Part shown: one piece after another, positions 44,969 to 55,784 of the stretch
Position numbering within the stretch: the stretch's first letter is position 1
Layout: each line of letters opens with the position of its first letter
Assembly (NCBI GenBank): GCA_021292105.1
Contig: CM037857.1
Location: 36,649,932-36,713,931, forward strand
Origin: Anadara kagoshimensis
Taxonomy: Eukaryota > Mollusca > Bivalvia > Arcoida > Arcidae
Reading direction: 5' to 3'
DNA length: 64,000 bases
Notes under the pieces: model-generated
What the model was told of the DNA's origin: nothing
The model's database searches: none
The model's input: only the letters and a program-made list of their open reading frames with translations
Translations under genes and position numbers: made by a program

Positions 44969-45248
44969 GCCCCATTTATACGGCGAGAATTGCATACCTA
45001 AGTATTTTTACTCATATGTAAATTTACTCACGTAAGCAAAAGTATATTTTGCTTTGCGTTCATACATAATTTATGTACCATAAGTAAATTTGAAGTTTTC
45101 TACCAATCTTGGATAATTTTCATTCTGAACATTGAACAGTTTAGACTTTATTATCAAATAAGAACGTTTCTTTACTATTTAAGCACTGATTTGCTACTGG
45201 GCTATTATAATGACAAATGGGCAGTTCTACTTGGTGATCCAGTATATC

Positions 45249-45305
45249 TGTCATATACCATTTATTGAATTAATCATAAAATACATTAAAAATGGTATAT
45301 GACAT
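45249..45305. mobile_element. Foldback mini-element
   Basis: TGTCATATACCATTTATTGA and inverse ending AAAAATGGTATATGACA around a ~16-bp centre. It is nested in the TTAA-flanked element. Confidence 0.6.
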
Positions 45306-45547
45306 ATTCTTAAAAGACTTGTTTTTTCAAGATTTATACAAACAAACAAAATTTTAGATCAGCGCAGACCACATTAAAATATCGTCAAGTTAGGGTAGAA
45401 CGACACTTGATCTTCGATCTCTTTGAGTTGCTTGAAATGTCCATTGTGATGTTTGCAAAAAAGGATTGACGTCCATGTCGTATTTGCTTGTTCTGTAAAA
45501 GGAGCTTGTGTTGTTCATCATGACATATATACGATATTTAGATTAGC

Positions 45548-45668
45548 TCATGTCTCCTAAAACCCAGTCTGGCCCCCAAAATGTTTACACATTTTAGCTA
45601 TTTATTACATTAAAACTTCTTTTTTAACTGAGCTGGACCCTTAACTCATATTAGTTAAGCTTCATCTC
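45548..45668 (-). mobile_element. Fragment related to the element end at 48588
   Basis: Its reverse complement (GATGAAGCTTAACTAATATG, AATAAATAGCTAAAATGTGT, CCAGACTGGGTTTTAGG) matches 48593-48705 throughout. Confidence 0.55.
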
Positions 45669-46600
45669 TGTATATGAGGCTGCAAATTGATTCTTTAGTA
45701 ATCGGTGAAATGTTTTTATTGAACTAGATGGTGAAAATCATTTCAGTGATGTTGAAGATGATGATGTTTGTAATATTTGTTTTCCCAAAACACTTCATGA
45801 CGACATGGCATCTCCTTTCATGGACAATTCGTTGTCAAATTTGTAAAAGTAATTTTTCTTTACATTCTGTGGTTGGGTTTTGTTGCTCAAGCACTTTCTC
45901 TTTGAAAACTCAAAACGTCAAATTTTTGTGACAGTTTGTCACTAGTTTTGTGCTTTTGTCAAATAAATCTACTTCAATTACAACTTTTGATCTATTCTTT
46001 ACTGGATAGTTATTACAAATCAATGAGGACCAAGGTTGTTTATAGTGGTTGGCTTCTTTAACCGCGATAATTTCGATCCCCGAATGTAACACCATATGTG
46101 GTGAGTGGGTTTCCCTTACAAAAGGCACCTGTTGGTTAGCTCAATGTTAATCTGCGACATTGTATATCATTAGATAACACTATTAAACAATTTTTTCTGG
46201 AACAAGGCAGATTACAAACACCCATATTCACTCCTGCACCACATGGACCTGAATGAACATTAAACCATAGAGATAAATAACCTGGCATTTATAAGTCCAT
46301 GTGTTTAAAATTATGTGAGTAAATATTACTGTGCGTTCATACGACACTGTAGCAAAATTTGCACACCTAAGTATAAAATACTCACATACTACAGCAAATT
46401 TGCACTTGGTCCCTACTAGGTGCAAATTTACTTACATGAGTAAAATTTGCGTATATGCAAAGTTGTTCATACGACACAATTTGCATATGTGAGTAAATTT
46501 ACATACTAGTGTGAGTAAAGAATACTTAGGTATGCAATTCTCGCCGTATAAATGGGGCTTAAGTCAAGTCGGTTTACTAGTATATCAGTTTCTTGTCTGA

Positions 46601-47146
46601 CAGTGGCGTAACTGCATTTAGGTCAAGAGGCACGTGCCTACACATTATTTTGACAAAAATTTTGATGTCAAGTTAAGAATTATTTAAATAAATTCAATTA
46701 ATACAGGTTTTTCCAATTTTTCTACTGCATGGGTTTTTAAACCACGAGTTACTAGGCTTAGCGTGACAAGCAAATCTTTTTTTTCAATCTAGAGTTATAT
46801 GCTCAAGACTGACACTTTTCAAGTCTTGGGGTCTGTCTGGTCGTTATTCGAACCCCTGGTCTTCCACATACGAAACGAGCACTAAATGAAGTCAATATTT
46901 CTTTTTGAATTGACGATTTTAAATAGTCTAATTTTTTTATAGCATACGATTTGTAATATAGAAACACTCGGAATTGCGTGTTTTTCTGTCTAATATTTCA
47001 AAATTTCCGGAGGAGGACCTCCGACCCCCCCCCCCCCCTTAGACAGGAGGGGTGTCCTTTTCACACCATCTCCCATAGGCGCTTTGTGCCTCGTACACAG
47101 ACTTCGTCTGCGCCTACATGATATCTCAAACCCAGCTACGCCCCTG
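46601..47146. mobile_element. hAT-like MITE with a SINE fragment inside
   Basis: Ends CAGTGGCGTAACTG and the inverse of CAGGGGCGTAGCTGG are typical of hAT-type non-autonomous elements. At 46805-46890 the - strand holds a SINE head relic (GGGGTTCGAATA as B box). A C15 tract lies at 47025-47038. No clean 8-bp target duplication is visible. Confidence 0.5.
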
Positions 47147-47280
47147 TGTGGTTTGGCAGCTAATTCAAATAAACGTGTTGCTGAGAAAAGGCTTAAACAA
47201 TCGATTCCATATTGTGTAGTTTTATATGTGGTATATTGTTGAAATTTGCTTGAAAGAGTAAGAACAATTCAACAACGTAT

Positions 47281-47611
47281 AGTCCCGGCCTGTCTAAAGT
47301 TTAACGAACAGGAGTTGACGGTCGACTGCAGAGATATGCGGATAGCTATTTACCGAAAAAGTGCAGAGGTATAGATAGCAGTTGCCCAAAATACAGGACA
47401 GACCTGTCGAAAGTTTAACATTTAGTTAACGAATTAGTACCGAATCGACAGTTCATCTTGGCCTTTCGTTAGTTATATCTCGATAGTAGCGATCTATATA
47501 TCATTCGGTAGTTTTTCGATCACTAGCTTTTTATATCTCGAGCACTCAACAACCAAGATTCGATACCTTTTCGTTATATCAGTGTTAAACTTTATATAGG
47601 CCTGTACTGTA
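47281..47611. mobile_element. Composite MITE, copy B
   Basis: CCGGCCTGTCTAAAGTTTAAC at the left, AGTGTTAAACTTTATATAGG-CCTGTACTG at the right and an internal copy (ACAGGACAGACCTGTCGAAA) at about 47392. Same architecture as 43718-44055. Confidence 0.6.
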
Positions 47612-47618
47612 AACCGAT

Positions 47619-47774
47619 GATGGCAACGAGCTCGAGGGTCCGATGATGGTAACGAGTTCGAGGGTCCGATGATGGTAACGAGTTTGAGGGTCCGATGATG
47701 GTAACGAGTTCGAGGGTCCGATGATGGTAACGAGTTCGAGGGTCCGATGATGGTAACGAGCTCGAGGGTCCGAG
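47619..47774. repeat. 26-bp minisatellite, six units
   Basis: GATGGTAACGAGTTCGAGGG-TCC repeated with one or two substitutions per unit. The open - frame over it is an artefact. Confidence 0.9.
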
Positions 47775-48131
47775 ATGAGCTATCCATTCAACACTTATTC
47801 GTTCGACATGTGTGTACCGTATGTAGAAACATAAAACAAATGAATTAATTATACTTAAACGGATGTCTGTATAAATAATTATGTACCTGGCATCAGAAGT
47901 CCATTGTACTGTAGTCTGGTAACATATAAACTTAAAACTTATTGGCTGGACCGACAAACTTGAAAATAAATAAATAAATTTGCACAAATCAAAAGATTTA
48001 GATTTGAATATTGTACATACATACATAAATAATGTACTAACTAATATATCTTGGGTTGAATTTGTTATAGTTAAAATAATTGATCAATTAACATTCAAAA
48101 TGTAAGGCAATAAAGATAACACTAAAATAAC

Positions 48132-48166
<35 letters not shown>

Positions 48167-48514
48167 ATTTAACATTGAATCTATTACGAATATTTTGAAG
48201 CAGATCGGATAATCATAAAAATCCCAACAAATATGATAAATCAAATCTTGCGTTGTCTAATTCCGATCCTAATCCGTTTTTCGTTTCTGTGTTTAGCAAT
48301 ATTCAAACCTGTGTGTGATAAGGATGTAGGCATAAGTCGTCAAGAAGTTTGAAAATGTCTTGCAGCCTTAGAACATGCCTAAATACTTTAAAGATAGGAC
48401 AACATGCACTTAGGTAGATATATTCTGATGAGATATACACACACATATGTTTGAAGCACAATACACTAATGACAGAATTACAGATGACAGTACTCGCTAC
48501 ACAAATTATTCGAA

Positions 48515-48516
<2 letters not shown>
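47775..48516. other. No gene; (AATA)n at 48122-48170
   Basis: AT-rich sequence with one microsatellite of about 48 bp. Confidence 0.5.

Positions 48517-48547
<31 letters not shown>
48517..48547 (+). repeat. Poly-G tract
   Basis: About 31 consecutive G, then AGAGGGGAAGAGGG. Length may be affected by sequencing. Confidence 0.85.
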
Positions 48548-48548
<1 letters not shown>

Positions 48549-48912
48549 GAGGGGAAGAGGGTTCTTATTCCAAGGTGACTTGGATTTTCAGGGATGAAGC
48601 TTAACTATTTTGAGTAAGGAGCCCAGATCACTTCAGAAAAGAAGTTGCAATGGTAAAAAATAGCTAAAATATGTAAATATTAAGGGTCCCAGACTGATTT
48701 CAGGGATTTATCGGTATTTTGGGGAAAAGGCCCTAAACTAAAAGTTGGGAAAAACTGCCAACTTTTTGTTAATTTTGGGAAAACCTGGACACATTTTTGA
48801 TGCCATTAATAATTAAATCTAATGCTTTTAGTTCTTATGAGTTTATTGCAGATTGAGTGTTTATCAGTGTTTAATTTAACTTGATTTTCGAGTTTGTCAT
48901 CATTGCATTTTG

Positions 48913-49330
48913 TAGCCCGAGATTCCTCTGGCCCGAAATTTTTTTTTTTTTTTTTTTATCAATTTCGGGCCAGAGATCGGGCTTCATTATTTTACATAAC
49001 GTGATGCCGTTGAAATCCTACGGCAGGGTAAGATTTAATTTGGCGGATATGTTCACTTTATTTTCACGGGCATTGGGTAATGAACCAGTCAGATCGCTTA
49101 CCTGAACCTTTATTCACAAGAATCCATCGAAAAAACTACGTGGCAACTCCGTTTTATATCCATTCCAGCCATATAAATCCAACACTTGTGTATCTGAAAA
49201 GGGAGACTTTAACCCGCGAGATCTCGCGTTATTTGAAAAAAATGGCGAGATGATGAAGGATGTGTTGGATTTGAAATTGATAAAAAAAAAAAAAAAAAAA
49301 AAAATTTCGGGCCAGAGGAATCTCGGGCTA
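48913..49330. mobile_element. Mutator-like MITE with 9-bp target duplication
   Basis: TGCATTTTG at 48904-48912 is repeated at 49331-49339. Between them the ends TAGCCCGAGATTCCTCTGGC-CCGAAATT and its exact inverse frame runs of T and A. A further inverted copy (AATTTCGGGCCAGAGATCGG-GC) follows the left T-run, so the left side alone can fold. A perfect palindrome CGCGAGATCTCGCG lies at about 49215. The two 73-74 aa frames over it are by-products. Confidence 0.75.
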
Positions 49331-49760
49331 TGCATTTTGCTGTTCTACTTTCAACAGCGACATTTAATACAGAGGGATAAGAAACAATAACCTAAAAAAT
49401 GGTCGTTATCGGATTTACCTCCAAGTGTCAATATATGTTCGTTAAAGATCAAGAGCGATAATATGAAATAGCTTTCTGATTATGAACCGTTACAGTAAAA
49501 TCTCACGTTACTTTACGAGATTCGTGTAGCGCGTCCCCCATCATGTAGTTCAATGGAATAAGTATCGCCAAGTATTCCCGTTTAATATTAATTTCGTCAT
49601 TTTTTCAAGTATGCAACCTTTAGAAAATAAACAAAAGTTGTTTGAAACATTTTGTAATATTTTTATATATCTGGATATACACAAAATGTAGTAATTTTTT
49701 TCCTATCCCAACATGCTGTTTCTTTCTTTTCTTTTTTTTTAGAACATGGTTATAGATGTG

Positions 49761-50035
49761 CAGATTATCTTATGATCTGGAACACAGTGTGTAAATGTTT
49801 TCATTTTATATATTTTTTCATGTTCTAAACACATTTCTCTCCAGTATGGTGTATATTTGGAATCATGAGGATTTTAATTTAAGTAGCATTAAACGGTTGA
49901 TGGTTAACAATTTTCATCAATTTACGACCTCAAACTCAAGCTTAGGATATCCGAGATGAGCAAATTATCTTATGATCTGGAACACAGTGTGTAAATATTT
50001 TCATTTTATATATTTTTTCAGTTCTAAACTTATTT
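49761..50035 (+). repeat. Two-copy direct repeat, 200 bp apart
   Basis: ATTATCTTATGATCTGGAAC, ACAGTGTGTAAATTTTTC-like and TTTATATATTTTTTCA occur at 49763-49830 and at 49963-50030. Confidence 0.75.
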
Positions 50036-51130
50036 GAATATGAAACTGTTCCCTATTTAATTATTTAATCTAATATTCCTTTGGGTATTATTATTTTTTA
50101 TTTTATTATTTGACCGTGTAACTGCTGACCGGATATATAAAAACTGTCTGCTAGGCAAAATTTGTGCTAACAGATTAATCTATGCTCGATCCAAGGACCT
50201 ATCTCATATTTGCATATGAATAGCAGCACACCTCATACTTTACTCTAAGGCTCGTTCCTTATCCCTCTGCATTAAATGACACTGCTTTCAATCTCAATGT
50301 CAGAAGTTGGTTTAATCATGGTCTCGGAAGCCTTTGATGTAGAAGCGGTATTATCATCTTGCTTTGCAGATGTTGTTTTAAAATAATCTTTTTACTTGAT
50401 TTTGCATCCTCCGTCTTGAGGCACTTTGTGTAGTACTTGCTTTTGTGTGACATTATAGAGTTATTGAATCATGATCTCTTAAGTGTTTGTTGCTACACTC
50501 CAGATAATGAATAGTGATGCATTTGATAGAAATGCATAGCTGAAGCTGATGTTTAAAACTGGTACCAGTTGATGAATTGCTTTTACATTTACTTAATGAC
50601 CCTGAATATCGTAGCGAGGAACCCATTTATGAATAAAAACAGCTTATTGGGGGCTTTCACAAAATTTACTTTCATTTTTCATTTTAAATCAACACAATTT
50701 TCTAATTGGGAATTTTCTCAGCCGATTTTTGAAAAAAATCCATGTTTTTTCATTGGGAATGGGGCTGAATTTCGGCCCTAAATAGGCTCTTGATAAATCC
50801 CTGGATTTTATTTAGCCAATGGCTAATGGGCCCCTGCTAATCTTCAATCTTCATCCCTGATTTTTATTTCCCACTATTCAGAGCTCAGATAATTTTTATA
50901 GCAGGTTAGACTGGTTAGTACTCTGTAAAGTAATCAAATTAATTAAGAGTTCAAGCCGAACTACCAATTGCGGAACACTTAGTTCTTCCTACCATGTGCT
51001 ACTTGCACTCTGCACCAAGAACTGTAAAAAGTTTTCACTTGTCACCCAGTATAATAACAGATCAACTGTATAGTAACTGCATTCTAATTTACTTTCAACA
51101 CAAGCTAAAGATTAATATATCAGACTTTTT
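50036..51130. other. No gene recognised
   Basis: The stretch includes the right part of the element ending at 50865. No coding motif was found on either strand. Confidence 0.4.
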
Positions 51131-53063
51131 GTCCCCGCCGCAACGCGGAGCGGAGACATAGAAATGCCGGGTGTCCGTGCGTCCGTCCCTCACACTTTTT
51201 TGTAAGCGCTCTCATGCCTACAAATTTTGACGGATTTACATGAAATTTATACCAAATGTTTATACTACTAATACCTTGGTCAAGTTAAAAAATCAGCATT
51301 GGTCGATACTTTTTGTTGGAGTTATGGGACTTTGACCACAATAATGACTCTGTTTTATCCAAAACTTGACCTTGTAAGCGCTCTCATGCCTACAAATTTT
51401 GACGGATTTACATGAAATTTATACCAAATGTTTATACCACTAATACCTTGGTCAAGTTCGAAAATCAGCATTGGTCGATACTTTTTGTTGGAGTTATGGG
51501 ACTTTGACCACAATAATGACTCTGTTTTATCCAAAACTTGACCTTGTAAGCGCTCTCATGCCTACAAATTTTGACGGATTTTCATGAAATTTATACCAAA
51601 TGTTTATATCACTAATACCTTGATTAAGTTAGAAAATCAGCATTGGCCGATACTTTTTGTTTGAGTTATGGGACTTTGACCACAATAATGACTCCGTTTT
51701 ATCCAAAACTTGACCTTGTAAGCGCTCTCATGCCTACAAATTTTGACGGATTTTCATTAAATTTATACCAAATGTTTATACCACTAATACCTTGGTCAAG
51801 TTCGAAAATCAGCATTGGTCGATACTTTTTGATGGAGTTATGGGACTTTGACCACAATAATGACTCTGTTTTATCCAAAACTTGACCTTGTAAGCGCTCT
51901 CATGCCTACAAATTTTGACGGATTTACATGAAATTTATACCAAATGTTTATACTACTAATACCTTGGTCAAGTTCGAAAATCAGCATTGGTCGATACTTT
52001 TTGTTGGAGTTATGGGACTTTGACCACAATAATGACTCTGTTTTATCCAAAACTTGACCTTGTAAGCGCTCTCATGCCTACAAATTTTGACGGATTTTCA
52101 TGAAATTTATACCAAATGTTTATATCACTAATACCTTGGTTAAGTTAGAAAATCAGCATTGGCCGATACTTTTTGTTTGAGTTATGGGACTTTGACCACA
52201 ATAATGACTCCGTTTTATCCAAAACTTGACCTTGTAAGCGCTCTCATGCCTACAAATATTGACGGATTTTCATTAAATTTATACCAAATGTTTATACCAC
52301 TAATACCTTGGTCAAGTTCGAAAATCAGCATTGGTCGATACTTTTTGATGGAGTTATGGGACTTTGACCACAATAATGACTCTGTTTTATCCAAAACTTG
52401 ACCTTGTAAGCGCTCTCATGCCTACAAATTTTGACGGATTCACATGAAATTTATACCAAATGTTTATACTACTAATACCTTGGTCAAGTTCGAAAATCAG
52501 CATTGGTCGATACTTTTTGTTGGAGTTATGGGACTTTGACCACAATAATGACTCTGTTTTATCCAAAACTTGACCTTGTAAGCGCTCTCATGCCTACAAA
52601 TTTTGACGGATTTTCATGAAATTTATACCAAATGTTTATATCACTAATACCTTGGTTAAGTTAGAAAATCAGCATTGGCCGATACTTTTTGTTTGAGTTA
52701 TGGGACTTTGACCACAATAATGACTCCGTTTTATCCAAAACTTGACATTGTAAGTGCTCGCATGCCTACAAATTTTGACGAATTTTCATTAAATTTATAC
52801 CAAATATTTATACCACTAATACCTTGGTCAAGTTTGAAAATCAGCATTGGTCGATACTTTTTGTTGGAGTTATGGGACTTTGACCACAATAATGACTCCG
52901 TTTTATCCAAAACTTGACCTTGTAAGCGCTCGCATGCCTACAAATTTTGACGGATTTTCATTAAATTTATACCAAATGTTTATACCACTAATACCTTGGT
53001 CAAGTTCGAAAATCAGCATTGGTCGATACTTTTTGTTGGAGTTATGGGTGACCGGCGGGGGAC
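51131..53063 (+). mobile_element. Element with 172-bp higher-order tandem array ('pearl'/Helentron-like)
   Basis: The ends GTCCCCGCCG (51131) and CGGCGGGGGAC (53053-53063) are short inverted matches. The leader CAACGCGGAGCGGAGACATA can fold. The rest is eleven tandem units of 172 bp, starting at 51201 and every 172 bp to 52921. Three unit types follow in fixed order (for example TTTGTTGGAG, TTTGTTTGAG, TTTGATGGAG), so the true period is 516 bp. Nearly identical 80-codon frames at 51643, 52159 and 52675 reflect this period and are not genes. Each unit also has TTGACC words. Confidence 0.7.
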
Positions 53064-53307
53064 CCAGGAATTCTATTCTCGTTATCTTTTAACTAAGTAA
53101 ATTGAAATTCAATCTCTTGCAAAAGATCCTGGTGATAATTTAGAGATATTTAATGGTAATGGATTTTGTCAGTGGTACCACATGATAACACACTCCCCCA
53201 TGCCAACAATTATTTCCATTGGATATGGAATTGCATCAATCAGTTGACATTTTCCATAGAAATATTGTTCCCATAGAAATGTCGTTATTTCAGGAAATTA
53301 CAACATA

Positions 53308-54708
53308 CAGTCGACTCTCTTTAATTCGAAATTGATTGAATCAAAATTTCGCTTAAATCTAAATGATACAAATGGTCCCATCAGATTGCTATGTATTTCT
53401 GTGTAAATTTGTTTGTTTAATTCGAAATGCCAAATTCGAAGCGAATTTTCAGTCCAAATTACGAAATATTATGAAAATTCCATTGTTTAAATCGAAGTGA
53501 ATTTTCAGGCCAAATTACGAAATATTACGAAAATTCCAATGTTTAAATCGAAGTGAATTTTCAGTCAAAATTACAAAATATTACGAAAATTCAATGTTTA
53601 AATCAAATAAAAAAATACACAAAAATATTTTATCTTAAACTTGAACAATACCTGAAATAATCAATCCATCTCTTATTTGAGAAGTGTTAATAGTAACAGA
53701 GTGAAGGCTTACTCGGAAGATTCATTTCCGACTAAAAATACCCATGAAAAATAAGTCGGCATCTCATGCTATTTTCACAATTTTCACTTTGTATTCAACA
53801 TAGCGGTCATCAGGAAAGTGTCGGTCAGTAAAAGGAGAAATTTCATTGGTGTAAACTTAAAAAATGGGCAGTCTTCTGCTTCCACAGTCAGTGTTTAACA
53901 GAATACCCCAAGCTAATTGACAAGCCTAAACTTCTTTGATCTATGAAGGCAAATTGTATACACCATTCAGCTCATTGTGTAAGGTGTTACTTACATGTGT
54001 GTGACTTGACAAGCTGTGATTTAAAAAATCACCAAGTTCAGGCATTTAGTATTAGTATTACAGATGAAGAAATTATGATTATGAATAAAATTTAATGAAT
54101 TTTTACACGAGTTACTAGTATAGCTAGATTGGCCGTAGAAACAATTCTTGTTTTCTTCAATTGAGAATAGCTAGCAATGTGCACGGGAAACATCAGTGGG
54201 ACTTTTTAAGGTACGGTGTTTCTTGTTTCTTTAAGACTCTTTGTAACATTTGAACACAAACTTTATTTGGACCTTGTCATTCAGTGTTTAAAAGAAAACT
54301 TCAATGGAACCTTGTAAGTTACGATGAAGTTTTTTCAAGACCTTTTTTGGCCTCACCATAATCGGTGTTTAACAGGAAATTTCAAATGAATCTTGTAAGT
54401 TACGGTGAATTTTCTTATTTACTTTTTATTGCTTAAATAATGTAGTAAAACTTTAGTTTGTTAAGCTTTACATTAACATAGAAAAATTAAAATCATTTTA
54501 AATTTTGAATGTTGATTGTTAGCGATACACTATAATACACAACAGCATACACGTGACATCAATGGAGGAGCGCTTCACTATTAGAATTATCTCCCGTTAT
54601 CATCATTTTGAAGTGTCCGTCAGCGATCAAAATGGTTAATTCGACATTCAGATAAATCAAATTTTTTTCACCCGATCCCTTTAATTTCGAATTAACGAGA
54701 GTCGACTG
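53308..54708. mobile_element. pogo/Tigger-like non-autonomous element with TA duplication
   Basis: CAGTCGACTCTCTTTAATTC-GAAATT at the left and the inverse of CAGTCGACTCTCGTTAATTC-GAAATT at the right, with TA on both outer sides (53306-53307, 54709-54710). Length is 1401 bp. Subterminal repeats (GAATTTTCAGKCCAAATTAC, three times at 53440-53570) are present. No transposase frame was found. Confidence 0.75.
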
Positions 54709-54784
54709 TAAATGTTTTCCAAACATCTGCACAAACATTAAGAGTTATCACATGTTACACTGGCAAATTCTATTACCCCAGAAC

Positions 54785-54852
54785 CAGACACTGGCTTCAC
54801 AATAGTTCCTTAGCTAAGATTTTCTTTAACTTAAAATCTGACAACTTTTGAC
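54785..54852 (+). mobile_element. Half copy of the GGCCCCGG MITE
   Basis: CTGGCTTCACAATAGTTCCT-TAGCTAAGATTTTC matches the left arm of 40930-41188. The right arm is absent. Confidence 0.5.
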
Positions 54853-55019
54853 TAAATATAATGCACTACAAATAATAAGTTTCCATAAAACAATAATAGT
54901 TATTATGTATATATGTACTGAACAGGACTCTTTTACCCTTTTACCCTTGATTTAGGGCCAAAATTGGGCCCAATTCCTAATAGTAAAAACATTAAAATGT
55001 TCTCAATTTTTGAGTTTTT

Positions 55020-55420
55020 TCCCCAAATACCTTGCCATTTGACGTATTGAACAGGTTTTTCCCAGAAATTTTTCATTGACCCAATTTTAGCAAATTATGC
55101 AAATTAGGTCAAATTTTTAGCCAATTCTTTGAAAATCTTCTCCTCAGAAACCACTGGAACAAATGAAACCAAACTTGATGTGGAGAGTCCCTAGTTTGGG
55201 AAGATCAAAGTTTGTACAAGACCACACTGTACGATATCCAAGATGGATGCCATTACTATAAATAGCAAAATCACTAAAATGGCCATTATGAATTCAATTT
55301 TCAATTGATTGTGTTCAAATTAAAGTACAGAAAGCAGATACTTGGCCATTTAACATATATAATAGGATTTTTCCAGACATTTTTCATTGACCCAATTTTA
55401 GGAAAATATGCAAATGAGCA
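55020..55420 (+). repeat. Diverged direct duplication, ~315 bp apart
   Basis: CCATTTGACGTATTGAACAG with TTTTTCATTGACCCAATTTT at 55032-55090 returns as CCATTTAACATATATAATAG with the same second word at 55347-55400. Confidence 0.6.
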
Positions 55421-55650
55421 TTACAGGTCCTTCTGTGCTTCTTATTTTAGGTCTCTTTCAAAGGACTGTACAACTTTCTTTTTTTAAATGCTGAGTTCTT
55501 GGTGAAAACAGTCACTACATATTTTCAAGTTTTGGTCAGACTTGGTATGGGTTCCAACCCACGACCTAGGGACTGAACACTGAAATTAGTAGAAAGTGTA
55601 CACAGTAGAAACTACGAAGACAACTTACTCATGTAATATGAATTTTTCAG

Positions 55651-55784
55651 AACATCAAGATTACTAGCATGTACCGTTAGTTCTTTGAGGAAGTACAGCA
55701 CAGAAGTAGATGTGCCGACAACAGCACCATCCGTGTCATCACCGCCACCAGAGACGGTAGAAATCCTTGAGCCAGCAGATGGAA
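55651..55784 (+). CDS. RRM gene exon: presequence-like segment
   Basis: Acceptor AATTTTTCAG|AACATC; donor GGAA|GTAAAT. Only the frame beginning at 55652 is open, and it continues in phase into 58890. Confidence 0.65.

Larger units (their letters stand above)
44969..46558. mobile_element. TTAA-flanked DNA transposon relic (piggyBac-like?)
   Basis: TTAA at 44965-44968 and 46559-46562 flanks inverted repeats of ~65 bp (GCCCCATTTATACGGCGAGA, ATTGCATACCTAAGTA, TGTAAATTTACTCAC). Inside, at 45735-45880, pieces in different frames read DDDVCNIC, then CQICKSNFSLHSVVGF. This is reminiscent of a PHD/cysteine-rich zinc-binding end such as piggyBac transposases carry. A foldback (45249) and a fragment of another element (45548-45668) have inserted. 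No intact transposase exists. Kolobok elements also use TTAA, so the family is open. Confidence 0.65.
48584..50865. mobile_element. Unclassified DNA element with diverged inverted ends
   Basis: ATTTTCAGGGATGAAG at the left and the inverse of AAAAATCAGGGATGAAG at the right. A second inverted match lies further in (CAGGGATTTATC with GGGCCCTA-like words on both sides). A 418-bp MITE (48913) is inserted, and a ~200-bp duplication lies inside (49761/49961). No transposase could be read. Boundaries are tentative. Confidence 0.4.

Noticed and set aside
45728-45931. Small gene with a hydrophobic start
   Set aside because: Lies within a TTAA-flanked transposon relic; other frames of the same stretch carry cysteine motifs broken into pieces.
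51643-52917. Three near-identical 80-codon frames
   Set aside because: Repeats of the 516-bp higher-order period; no protein motif.
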